DNA from: Agriotes lineatus
Taxonomy: Eukaryota; Arthropoda; Insecta; Coleoptera; Elateridae
Assembly: GCA_940337035.1 (NCBI GenBank)
Contig: CALNHX010003599.1
Location: 62,001 to 126,000 of the forward strand
Direction of reading: 5' to 3'
DNA: 64,000 bases
Numbering within the stretch: the stretch's first letter is position 1; every line of letters begins with the position of its first letter. The notes under the pieces are model-generated. The model saw only the letters and a program-made list of their open reading frames with translations, did no database searches and had not been told where the DNA came from. The translations under genes were made by a program, and so were the position numbers. This document shows, piece by piece, positions 1 through 10,887 of the stretch.

Positions 1-1178
1 GTGACATACTAGCTGGGAGTGCAGAGTGTAACCGGCTAGTTTACGATGCTGCCAAGATGTTTTATTGCATTTTTAATAGGTACAGTAATTAATAACAACT
101 GCACAATGCTCAGCTATCGCGTTACAAATGCATTTGGCACACGCCATAGGATGCGGAGACACACATATTACAATTGCAAGCTTAGTGAGCTCGTTAGATT
201 TCTGTGGTAATTTTTAATTGTCTAGTACTATTTAAATGTACTACAATGTTCGCTAATGGCATTTTCAGTGGAAGTAAATGTCTTATTAAGATCTCTGGCA
301 TACTAGCTAAGAGTACAGATTGTAACCAGCTAGTTTATGATGCTGCCAAGGTCTTTTATTTGATTTTAAATCGTACAGTAATTAATAGCAACTGTGCAAT
401 GCTTTTCTACAGCTTTGAAAATGCATTTGGCACACGTTATAGGATGGCAGAGATACAAATATTACAATTTCAAGCTTAGTGAGTTCGTTAGATCTTCTGT
501 GGAAATTTTTAATTGCCCAGTACTGCTTAAATCTACTACAACGTTGCTAATGGCAGTTGTAGTGAAAGTAAATGTGTTATTTAGCTCTGTGACATACTAG
601 CTAGGAGTGCAGAGTGTAACCGGCTAGTTTACGATGCTGCCAAGGTGCTTTATTGCGTTTTTAATTGGTACAGTAATTAATAACAACTGCACAATGCTCA
701 GATATCGCTTTACAAATGCACTTGGCACACGTCATAGGATGCGGAAACACACATATTACAATTGCAAGCTTAGTGAGCTCGTTAGATCTGCTGTGGTAAT
801 TTTTAATTGTCTAGTACTATTTAAATGTACTACAATGTTCGCTAATGGCATTTTCAGTGGAAGTAAATGTCTTATTAAGATCTCTGGCATACTAGCTAAG
901 AGTACAGATTGTAACCAGCTAGTTTATGATGCTGCCAAGGTCTTTTATTTGATTTTAAATCGTACAGTAATTAATAGCAACTGTGCAATGCTCTTCTACA
1001 GCTTTGAAAATGCATTTGGCACACGTTATAGGAAGGCAGATATACAAATATTACAATTTCAAGCTTAGTGAGTTCGATAGATCTTCTGTGAAAATTTTTA
1101 ATTGCCCAGTACTGCTTAAATCTACTACAACGTTCGCTAATGGCAGTTTTAGTGAAAGTAAATGTGTTATTTAGCTCT

Positions 1179-1475
1179 GTGACATACTAGCTGGGAGTGC
1201 AGAGTGTAACCGGCTAGTTTACGATGCTGCCAAGGTGTTTTATTGGATTTTTAATTGGTACAGTAATTAATATAAACTGCACAATGCTCATCTATCGCTT
1301 TACAAATGCATTTGGCACACGTCATAGGATGCGGAGACACACATATTACAATTGCAAGCTTAGTGAGCTCGTTAGATCTGCTGTGGTAATTTTTAATTGT
1401 CTAGTACTATTTAAATGTACTACAATGTTCGCTAATGGCATTTTCAGTGGAAGTAAATGTCTTATTAAGATCTCT
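1179..1475 (+). repeat. Representative A monomer (297 bp)
   Basis: This is the first half of a typical 590-bp dimer. It is marked by 'gtgacatactagctgg', 'ccggctagtttacgatg', 'ttattggatttttaattgg', 'cataggatgcggagacac' and 'attgtctagtactattt', and ends in 'aagatctct'. HindIII AAGCTT lies at 1356-1361. Dimers with 'cacacatatt' are 590 bp and those with 'cacatatt' are 588 bp, so the dimer length difference comes from a 2-bp CA change in the A half. A imperfectly matches the following B monomer over its whole length, so the two share an ancestor. The boundary to B is set by lining up 'ctctgtgacatactag' with 'ctctggcatactag'. Confidence 0.9.
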
Positions 1476-1768
1476 GGCATACTAGCTGAGAGTACAGAGT
1501 GTAACCTGCTAGTTTATGATGCTGCCAAGGTGTTTTATTTGATTTTAAATTGTACAGTTATTAATAGCAACTGTACAATGCTCTTCTACTGCTTTGAAAA
1601 TGCATTTGGCACTCGTTATAATATAGCAGAGATACAAATATTACAATTTCAAGCTTAGTGAGTTCGTTAGATCTTCTGTGGAAATTTTTAATTGCCCAGT
1701 ACTGCTTAAATCTACTACAACGTTCGCTAATGGTAGTTTTAGTGAAAGTAAATGTGTTATTTAGCTCT
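1476..1768 (+). repeat. Representative B monomer (293 bp)
   Basis: This is the second half of the dimer. It is marked by 'ggcatactagctgagagtac', 'ttatttgattttaaat', 'cttctac', 'gaaaatgcatttggcac', 'attacaatttcaagctt', 'tcttctgtggaaattt' and 'attgcccagtactgctt', and ends in 'ttatttagctct'. HindIII AAGCTT lies at 1651-1656, 295 bp after the site in A. Most B monomers carry a perfect 7-bp inverted repeat, GTACAGT and ACTGTAC, separated by 11 bases. Here the first arm is followed by 'ttattaatagca'-type sequence, a variant shared by several 590-class units. Confidence 0.88.
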
Positions 1769-2063
1769 GTGACATACTAGCTGGGAGTGCAGAGTGTAAC
1801 CGGCTAGTTAACGATGCTGCCAAGGTGTTTTATTGCATTTTTAATAGGTACAGTAATTAATAACAACTGCACAATGCTCAGCTATCGCTTTACAAATGCA
1901 TTTGGCACACGTCATAGGATGCGGAGACACACATATTACAATTACAAGCTTAGTGAGTTCGTTAGATCTTCTGTGGAAATTTTTAATTGCCCAGTACTGC
2001 TTAAATCTACTACAACGTTCGCTAATGGCAGTTTTAGTGAAAGTAAATGTGTTATTTAGCTCT
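1769..2063 (+). repeat. Chimeric A-to-B monomer (295 bp; half a dimer missing)
   Basis: This unit starts as an A monomer ('gtgacatactagctgggag', 'tttttaataggtacag', 'gcggagacacacatatt'). After the shared 'aagcttagtgag' it continues as B ('ttcgttagatcttctgtgg', 'gcccagtactgctt') and ends in the B terminus. The next A begins only 295 bp after the previous one. The simplest explanation is unequal crossover between an A and a B monomer within the shared block around 1945-1960, which removed one monomer length. Confidence 0.88.
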
Positions 2064-2285
2064 GTGACATACAAGCTGGGAGTGCAGAGTGTAACCGGCC
2101 AGTTTACGATGCTGCCAAGGTGTTTTATTGGATTTTTAATTGGTACAGTAATTAATATAAAGTGCACAATGCTCATCTATCGCTTTACAAATACATTTGG
2201 CATACGTCATAGGATGCGGAGACACATATTACAATTGTAAGCTTAGTGAACTCGTTAGATCTGCTGTGATAATTTTTAATTGTCT

Positions 2286-2304
2286 AGTACTATTTAAATG
2301 TACT
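2286..2304. other. Near-palindrome around ATTTAAAT in A (type example)
   Basis: AGTAC-T-ATTTAAAT-GTACT is self-complementary except for one bulged T. The matching stretch of B ('cagtactgcttaaatctac') has lost most of the symmetry. It recurs in nearly all A monomers except class K, which has 'tagtgctatttaaatg'. Confidence 0.7.
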
Positions 2305-2434
2305 ACAATGTTCGCTAATGGCATTTTCAGTGGAAGTAAATGTCTTATTAAGATCTCTGGCATACTAGCTGAGAGTACAGAGTGTAACCAGCTAGTTTAT
2401 GATGCTGCCAAGGTCTTTTATTTGATTTTAAATC

Positions 2435-2459
2435 GTACAGTAATTAATAGCAACTGTAC
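2435..2459. other. Perfect 7-bp inverted repeat in B (type example)
   Basis: GTACAGT (2435-2441) and ACTGTAC (2453-2459) flank 11 bases, AATTAATAGCA. The same sequence is present in most B monomers. The matching site in A has ACTGCAC or a shifted 'ataaactgcac', so the dyad is imperfect there. It could form a hairpin or bind a dimeric protein. No function is shown. Confidence 0.8.
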
Positions 2460-2651
2460 AATGCTCTTCTACAGCTTTGAAAATGCATTTGGCACACGTT
2501 ATAGGATGGCAGAGATACAAATATTACAATTTCAAGCTTAGTGAGTTCGTTAGATCTTCTGTGGAAATTTTTAATTGCCCAGTACTGCTTAAATCTACTA
2601 CAACGTTCGCTAATGGCAGTTTTAGTGAAAGTAAATGTGTTAATTAGCTCT

Positions 2652-5005
2652 GTGACATACTAGCTGGGGAGTGCAGAGTGTAACCGGCTAGTTTACGATG
2701 CTGCCAAGGTGTTTTATTGGATTTTTAATTGGTACAGTAATTAATAACAACTGCAGAATGCTCATCTATCGCTTTACAAAAGCATTCGGCATACGTCATA
2801 GGATGCGAAGACACATATTAAAATTGCAAGCTTAGTGAGCTCGTTAGATCTGCTGTGGTAATTTTTAAATGTCTAGTGCTATTGAAATGTACTACAATGT
2901 TCGCTAATGGCATTTTCAGTGGAAGTAAATGTCTTATTAAGATCTCTGGCATACTAGCTGAGAATACAGATTGTAACCAGCTAGTTTATGATGCTGCCAA
3001 GGTCTTTTATTTGATTTTAAATCGTACAGTAATTAATAGCAACTGTACAATGCTCTTCTACAGCTTTGAAAATGCATTTGGCACACGTTATAGGATGGCA
3101 GAGATACAAATATTACAATTTCAAGCTTAGTGAGTTCGTTAGATCTTCTGTGGAAATTTTTAATTGCCCAGTACTGCTTAAATCTACTACAACGTTCGCT
3201 AATGGCAGTTTTAGTGAAAGTAAATGTGTTATTTAGCTCTGTGACATACTAGCTGGGAGTGCAGAGTGTAACCGGCTAGTTTACGATGCTGCCAAGGTGT
3301 TTTATTGGATTTTTAATTGGTACAGTAATTAATAACAACTGCAGAATGCTCATCTATCGCTTTACAAAAGCATTCGGCATACGTCATAGGATGCGAAGAC
3401 ACATATTAAAATTGCAAGCTTAGTGAGCTCGTTAGATCTGCTGTGGTAATTTTTAAATGTCTAGTGCTATTTAAATGTACTACAATGTTCGCTAATGGCA
3501 TTTTCAGTGGAAGTAAATGTCTTATTAAGATCTCTGGCATACTAGCTGAGAGTACAGATTGTAACCAGCTAGTTTATGATGCTGCCAAGGTCTTTTATTT
3601 GATTTTAAATCGTACAGTAATTAATAGCAACTGTACAATGCTCTTCTACAGCTTTGAAAATGCATTTGGCACACGTTATAGGATGGCAGAGATACAAATA
3701 TTACAATTTCAAGCTTAGTGAGTTCGTTAGATCTTCTGTGGAAATTTTTAATTGCCCAGTACTGCTTAAATCTTACTACAACGTTCGCTAATGGCAGTTT
3801 TAGTGAAAGTAAATGTGTTATTTAGCTCTGTGACATACTAGCTGGGAGTGCAGAGTGTAACCGGCTAGTTTACGATGCTGCCAAGGTGTTTTATTGGATT
3901 TTTAATTGGTACAGTAATTAATAACAACTGCAGCATGCTCATCTATCGCTTTACAAAAGCATTCGGCATACGTCATAGGATGCGAAGACACATATTAAAA
4001 TTGCAAGCTTAGTGAGCTCCTTAGATCTGCTGTGGTAATTTTTAAATGTCTAGTGCTATTTAAATGTACTACAATGTTCGCTAATGGGATTTTCAGTGGA
4101 AGTAAATGTCTTATTAAGATCTCTGGCATACTAGCTGAGAGTACAGAGTGTAACCAGCTAGTTTATGATGCTGCCAAGGTCTTTTATTTGATTTTAAATC
4201 GTACAGTAATTAATAGCAACCGTACAATGCTCTTCTACAGCTTTGAAAATGCATTTGGCACACGTTATAGGATGGCAGAGATACAAATATTACAATTTCA
4301 AGCTTAGTGAGTTCGTTAGATCTTCTGTGGAAATTTTTAATTGCCCAGTACTGCTTAAATCTACTACAACGTTCGCTAATGGCAGTTTTAGTGAAAGTAA
4401 ATGTGTTATTTAGCTCTGTGACATACTAGCTGGGAGTGCAGAGTGTAACCGGCTAGTTTACGATGCTGCCAAGGTGTTTTATTGGATTTTTAATTGGTAC
4501 AGTAATTAATAACAACTGCAGAATGCTCATCTATCGCTTTACAAAAGCATTCGGCATACGTCATAGGATGCGAAGACACATATTAAAATTGCAAGCTTAG
4601 TGAGCTCGTTAGATCTGCTGTGGTAATTTTTAAATGTCTAGTGCTATTTAAATGTACTACAATGTTCGCTAATGGCATTTTCAGTGGAAGTAAATGTCTT
4701 ATTAAGATATCTGGCATACTAGCTGAGAGTACAGATTGTAACCAGCTAGTTTATGATGCTGCCAAGGTCTTTTATTTGATTTTAAATCGTACAGTAATTA
4801 ATAGCAACTGTACAATGCTCTTCTACAGCTTTGAAAATGCATTTGGCACACGTTATAGGATGGCAGAGATACAAATATTACAATTTCAAGCTTAGTGAGT
4901 TCGTTAGATCTTCTGTGGAAATTTTTAATTGCCCAGTACTGCTTAAATCTACTACAACGTTTGCTAATGGCAGTTTTAGTGAAAGTAAATGTGTTATTTA
5001 GCTCT
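2652..5005 (+). repeat. Run of four class-K dimers (588-589 bp)
   Basis: Dimers at 2652, 3241, 3830 and 4418 are almost identical. They share 'aactgcagaatgctcatc' (or 'cagcatg'), 'tttacaaaagcattcggc', 'gatgcgaagacacatatta', 'aaaattgcaagc' and 'aaatgtctagtgctattt' in A. Single-base slips explain the lengths: an extra G in 'gctggggagtg' near 2665 and an extra T in 'aatcttactac' near 3770. The same class recurs at 6774, 16182, 16770, 22-26 kb, 30-31 kb, 34-35 kb and 36-38 kb. Confidence 0.88.
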
Positions 5006-7361
5006 GTGACATACTAGCTGGGAGTGCAGAGTGTAACCGGCTAGTTTACGATGCTGCCAAGGTGTTTTATTGGATTTTTATTTGGTACAGTAATTAATAT
5101 AAACTGCACAATGCTCATCTATCGCTTTACAAATGCATTTGGCATACGTCATAGGATGCGAAGACACATATTACAATTATTGCAAGCTTAGTGAGCCCGT
5201 TAGATCTGCTGTGGTAATTTTTAATTGTCTAGTACTATTTAAATGTACAACAATGTTCGCTAATGGCATTTTCAGTGGAAGTAAATGTCTAATTAGGATC
5301 TCTGGCATACTAGCTGAGAGTACAGAGTGTAACCAGCTAGTTTGAGATGTTGCCAAGGTCTTTTATTTGATTTTAAATCGTACAGTAATTAATAGCAACT
5401 GTACAATGCTCTTCTACTGCTTTGAAAATGCATTTGGCACACGTTATAGGATGGCAGAGATACAAATATTACAATTTCAAGCTTAGTGAGTTCGTTAGAT
5501 CTTCTGTGGAAATTTTTAATTGCCCAGTACTGCTTAAATCTACTACAACGTTCGCTAATGGCAGTTTTAGTGAAAGTAAATGTGTTATTTAGCTCTGTGA
5601 CATACTAGCTGGGAGTGCAGAGTGTAACCGGCTAGTTTACGATGCTGCCAAGGTGTTTTATTGGATTTTTAATTGGTACAGTAATTAATAACAACTGCAC
5701 AATGCTCATCTATCGCTTTACAAATGCATTTGGCATACGTCATAGGATGCGAAGGCACATATTACAATTGCAAGCTTAGTGAGCTCGTTAGATCTGCTGT
5801 GGTAATTTTTAATTGTCTAGTACTATTTAAATGTACTACAATGTTCGCTAATGGCATTTTCAATGGAAGTAAATGTCCTATTAAGATCTCTGGCATACTA
5901 GCTGAGAGTACAGAGTGTAACAAGCTAGTTTATGATGCTGCCAAGGTCTTTTATTTGATTTTAAATCGTACAGTAATTAATAGCAACTGTACAATGCTCT
6001 TCTACAGCATTGAAAATGCATTTGGCACACGTTATAGGATGGCAGAGATACAAATATTACAGTTTCAAGCTTAGTGAGTTCGTTAGATTTTCTGTGGAAA
6101 TTTTTAATTGCCCAGTACTGCTTGAATCTACTACAACGTTCGCTAATGGCAGTTTTAGTGAAAGTAAATGTGTTATTTAGCTCTGTGACATACTAGCTGG
6201 GAGTGCAGAGTGTAACCGGCTAGTTTACGATGTTGCCAAGGTGTTTTATTGCATTTTTAATAGGTACAGTAATTAATAACAACTGCACAATGCTCAGCTA
6301 TCGCGTTACAAATGCATTTGGCACACGCCATAGGATGCGGAGACACACATATTACAATTGCAAGCTTAGTGAGCTCGTTAGATTTCTGTGGTAATTTTTA
6401 ATTGTCTAGTACTATTTAAATGTACTACAATGTTCGCTAATGGCATTTTCAGTGGAAGTAAATGTCTTATTAAGATCTCTGGCATACTAGCTGAGAGTAC
6501 AGATTGTAACCAGCTAGTTTATGATGCTGCCAAGGTCTTTTATTTGATTTTAAATCTTACAGTAATTAATAGCAACTGTGCAATGCTCTTCTACAGCTTT
6601 GAAAATGCATTTGGCACACGTTATAGGATGGCAGAGATACAAATATTACAATTTCAAGCTTAGTGAGTTCGTTAGATCTTCTGTGGAAATTTTTAATTGC
6701 CCAGTACTGCTTAAATCTACTACAACGTTCGCTAATGGCAGTTTTAGTGAAAGTAAATGTGTTATTTAGCTCTGTGACATACTAGCTGGGAGTGCAGAGT
6801 GTAACCGGCTAGTTTACGATGCTGCCAAGGTGTTTTATTGGATTTTTAATTGGTACAGTAATTAATAACAACTGCAGAATGCTCATCTATCGCTTTACAA
6901 AAGCATTCGGCATACGTCATAGGATGCGAAGACACATATTAAAATTGCAAGCTTAGTGAGCTCGATAGATCTGCTGTGGTAATTTTTAAATGTCTAGTGC
7001 TATTTAAATGTACTACAATGTTCGCTAATGGCATTTTCAGTGGAAGTAAATGTCTTATTAAGATATCTGGCATACTAGCTGAGAGTACAGATTGTAACCA
7101 GCTAGTTTATGATGCTGCCAAGGTCTTTTATTTGATTTTAAATCGTACAGTAATTAATAGCAACTGTACAATGCTCTTCTACAGCTTTGAAAATGCATTT
7201 GGCACACGTTATAGGATGGCAGAGATACAAATATTACAATTTCAAGCTTAGTGAGTTCGTTAGATCTTCTGTGGAAATTTTTAATTGCCCAGTACTGCTT
7301 AAATCTACTACAACGTTTGCTAATGGCAGTTTTAGTGAAAGTAAATGTGTTATTTAGCTCT
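5006..7361 (+). repeat. Four-dimer HOR block, 2356 bp, copy 1
   Basis: It contains dimers at 5006 (591 bp), 5597 (588 bp), 6185 (589 bp) and 6774 (588 bp), each with its own markers. Dimer 5006 has 'caattattgcaagc', 'gagcccgttag' and 'tagtttgagatgttgcc'. Dimer 5597 has 'gatgcgaaggcac', 'ttcaatggaag', 'tgtcctatt' and 'tacagcattgaaaat'. Dimer 6185 has 'atcgcgttac' and 'gttagatttctgtgg'. Dimer 6774 is class K. The order restarts at 7362, exactly 2356 bp later, with the same private variants (5006 to 7362, 5597 to 7953, 6185 to 8541). Confidence 0.88.
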
Positions 7362-7952
7362 GTGACATACTAGCTGGGAGTGCAGAGTGTAACCGGCTAG
7401 TTTACGATGCTGCCAAGGTGTTTTATTGGATTTTTATTTGGTACAGTAATTAATATAAACTGCACAATGCTCATCTATCGCTTTACAAATGCATTTGGCA
7501 TACGTCATAGGATGCGAAGACACATATTACAATTATTGCAAGCTTAGTGAGCCCGTTAGATCTGCTGTGGTAATTTTTAATTGTCTAGTACTATTTAAAT
7601 GTACAACAATGTTCGCTAATGGCATTTTCAGTGGAAGTAAATGTCTAATTAGGATCTCTGGCATACTAGCTGAGAGTACAGAGTGTAACCAGCTAGTTTG
7701 AGATGTTGCCAAGGTCTTTTATTTGATTTTAAATCGTACAGTAATTAATAGCAACTGTACAATGCTCTTCTACTGCTTTGAAAATGCATTTGTCACACGT
7801 TTTAGGATGGCAGAGATACAAATATTACAATTTCAAGCTTAGTGAGTTCGTTAGATCTTCTGTGGAAATTTTTAATTGCCCAGTACTGCTTAAATCTACT
7901 ACAACGTTCGCTAATGGCAGTTTTAGTGAAAGTAAATGTGTTATTTAGCTCT
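7362..7952 (+). repeat. 591-bp dimer leading into the five-dimer HOR
   Basis: This is a second copy of the 5006 dimer, with the same 3-bp 'att' expansion in 'caattattgcaagc' and the same 'tagtttgagatgttgcc' change in B. It differs at a few bases, for example 'catttgtcacacgttttagg'. Related 591-bp dimers occur at 35338, 37095 and 38274. Confidence 0.85.
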
Positions 7953-10887
7953 GTGACATACTAGCTGGGAGTGCAGAGTGTAACCGGCTAGTTTACGATG
8001 CTGCCAAGGTGTTTTATTGGATTTTTAATTGGTACAGTAATTAATAACAACTGCACAATGCTCATCTATCGCTTTACAAATGCATTTGGCATACGTCATA
8101 GGATGCGAAGGCACATATTACAATTGCAAGCTTAGTGAGCTCGTTAGATCTGCTGTGGTAATTTTTAATTGTCTAGTACTATTTAAATGTACTACAATGT
8201 TCGCTAATGGCATTTTCAATGGAAGTAAATGTCCTATTAAGATCTCTGGCATACTAGCTGAGAGTACAGAGTGTAACAAGCTAGTTTATGATGCTGCCAA
8301 GGTCTTTTATTTGATTTTAAATCGTACAGTAATTAATAGCAACTGTACAATGCTCTTCTACAGCATTGAAAATGCATTTGGCACACGTTATAGGATGGCA
8401 GAGATACAAATATTACAGTTTCAAGCTTAGTGAGTTCGTTAGATTTTCTGTGGAAATTTTTAATTGCCCAGTACTGCTTGAATCTACTACAACGTTCGCT
8501 AATGGCAGTTTTAGTGAAAGTAAATGTGTTATTTAGCTCTGTGACATACTAGCTGGGAGTGCAGAGTGTAACCGGCTAGTTTACGATGCTGCCAAGGTGT
8601 TTTATTGCATTTTTAATAGGTACAGTAATTAATAACAACTGCACAATGCTCAGCTATCGCGTTACAAATGCATTTGGCACACGCCATAGGATGCGGAGAC
8701 ACACATATTACAATTGCAAGCTTAGTGAGCTCGTTAGATTTCTGTGGTAATTTTTAATTTTCTAGTACTATTTAAATGTACTACAATGTTCGCTAATGGC
8801 ATTTTCAGTGGAAGTAAATGTCTTATTAAGATCTCTGGCATACTAGCTGAGAGTACAGATTATAACCAGCTAGTTTATGATGCTGCCAAGGTCTTTTATT
8901 TGATTTTAAATCTTACAGTAATTAATAGCAACTGTGCAATGCTCTTCTACAGCTTTGAAAATGCATTTGGCACACGTTATAGGATGGCAGAGATACAAAT
9001 ATTACAATATCAAGCTTAGTGAGTTCGTTAGATCTTCTGTGGAAATTTTTAATTGCCCAGTACTGCTTAAATCTACTACAACGTTCGCTAATGGCAGTTT
9101 TTGTGAAAGTAAATGTGTTATTTAGCTCTGTGACATACTAGCTGGGAGTGCAGAACTTAACCGGCTAGTTTACGATGCTGCCAAAGTGTGTTATTGCATT
9201 TTTAATAAGTACAGTAATTAATAACAACTGCACAAAGCTCATCTATCGCTTTACAAATGCATTTGGCATACGTCATAGGATGCGGAGGCACATATTACAA
9301 TTGCAAGCTTAGTGAACTCGTTAGATCTGCGGTGGTAATTTTTAATTGTCTAGTACTATTTAAATGTACTACAATGTTCGCTAATGGCATTTTCAGTAGA
9401 AGTAAATGTCTTATGAAGATCTCTGGCATACTAGCTGAGAGTACAGAGTGTAACCAGCTAGTTTATGATGCTGCCAAGGTCTTTTATTTGATTTTAAATC
9501 GTACAGTAATTAATAGCAACTGTACAATGCTCTTCTACAGCTTTGAAAATGCATTTGGCACACGTTATAGGATGGCAGATATACAAATATTACAATTTCA
9601 AGCTTAGTGAGTTTGTTAGATCTTCTGTGGAAATTTTTAATTGCCCAGTACTGCTTAAATCTACTACAACGTTCGCTAATAGCAGTTTTAGTGAAAGTAA
9701 ATGTGTTATTTAGCTCTGTGACATACTAGCTGGGAGTGCAGAGTGTAACCGGCTAGTTTACGATGCTGCCAAGGTGTTTTATTGGATTTTTAATTGGTAC
9801 AGTAATTAATATAAACTGCACAATGCTCATCTATCGCTTTACAAATGCATTTGGCAGACGTCATAGGATTCGAAAACACATATTACAATTGCAAGCTTAG
9901 TGAGCTCGTTAGATCTGCTGTGGTAATTTTTAATTGTCTAGTACTATTTAAATGTACTACAATGTTCGCTAATGGCATTTTCAGTGGAAGTAAATGTCTT
10001 ATTAAGATCTCTGGCATACTAGCTGAGAGTACAGATTGTAACCAGCTAGTTTATGATGCTGCCAAGGTCTTTTATTTGATTTTAAATCGTACAGTAATTA
10101 ATAGCAACTGTACAATGCTCTTCTACAGCTTTGAAAATGCATTTGGCACACGTTATAGGATGGCAGAGACACAAATATTACAATTTCAAGCTTAGTGAGT
10201 TCGTTAGATCTTCTGTGGAAATTTTTAATTGCCCAGTACTGCTTAAATCTACTACAACGTTCGCTAATGGCAGTTTTAGTGAAAGTAAATGTGTTATTTA
10301 GCTCTGTGACATACTAGCTGGGAGTGCAGAGTGTAACCGGCTAGTTTACGATGCTGCCAAGGTGTTTTATTGGATTTTTAATTGGTACAGTAATTAATAA
10401 CAACTGCAGAATGCTCATCTATCGCTTTACAAAAGCATTCGGCATACGTCATAGGATGCGAAGACACATATTAAAATTTTAGTGAGCTCGTTAGATCTGC
10501 TGTGGTAATTTTTAATTGTCTAGTACTATTTAAATGTACAACAATGTTCGCTAATGGCATTTTCAGTGGAAGTAAACGTCTAATTAGGATCTCTGGCATA
10601 CTAGCTGAGAGTACAGAGTGTAACCAGCTAGTTTGAGATGTTGCCAAGGTCTTTTATTTGATTTTAAATCGTACAGTAATTAATAGCAACTGTACAATGC
10701 TCTTCTACTGCTTTGAAAATGCATTTGGCACACGTTATAGGATGGCAGAGATACAAATATTACAATTTCAAGCTTAGTGAGTTCGTTAGATCTTCTGTGG
10801 AAATTTTTAATTGCCCAGTACTGCTTAAATCTACTACAACGTTCGCTAATGGCAGTTTTAGTGAAAGTAAATGTGTTATTTAGCTCT
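7953..10887 (+). repeat. Five-dimer HOR, copy 1 (2935 bp)
   Basis: Dimers lie at 7953, 8541, 9130, 9718 and 10306. Dimer 9130 is marked by 'gcagaacttaaccgg', 'ccaaagtgtgttattgc', 'cagtagaagtaaatg' and 'ggcagatatac'. Dimer 9718 is marked by 'ggcagacgtcatagg' and 'cgaaaacacat'. Dimer 10306 is only 582 bp: its A half starts as class K and then, across 'attaaaatttt' with loss of 'gcaagc', continues like the 591-bp dimer, including 'tagtttgagatgttgcc'. The whole set recurs 2935 bp downstream. Confidence 0.9.

Larger units (their letters stand above)
1..2651 (+). repeat. Block of 590-class dimers
   Basis: Dimers start at 1, 589, 1179, 1769 (short) and 2064. Most carry 'cacacatattac' in the A half. 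The dimer at 1 has the rarer 'atcgcgttacaaatg' and 'gttagatttctgtgg' variants that recur at 6185, 8541, 11476, 14417, 32397, 39453 and 48468. The units at 589 and 1179 carry 'gatgcggaaacac' and 'gcactctgttat'-like variants that recur near 19.5-21.8, 27.9-29.0 and 44.1-45.3 kb. The block therefore belongs to repeat families found again tens of kilobases away. Confidence 0.85.

Noticed and set aside
634..1068. 144-codon open frame and its many relatives as protein-coding genes
   Set aside because: They are the repeat itself read in one frame. Lengths vary (588, 589, 590 or 591 bp), the 119-bp duplication is not a multiple of three and truncates the frame, and there are no introns, promoter or recognisable domain.
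1841..2176. Minus-strand open frame of 111 codons
   Set aside because: It spans a chimeric A/B monomer and the next A on the opposite strand. It exists only because of the chimera and has no relatives of similar length in other dimers.
1..2651. CRISPR array or bacterial repeat
   Set aside because: There are no short repeats with unique spacers and no cas genes. The 294-bp monomers abut without spacers and the window holds eukaryotic retroposons.
10306..10887. A separate satellite family because of the 582-bp length
   Set aside because: The length is fully explained by loss of 'gcaagc' in a class-K/591 chimeric dimer. The 588-bp counterpart is at 13241.
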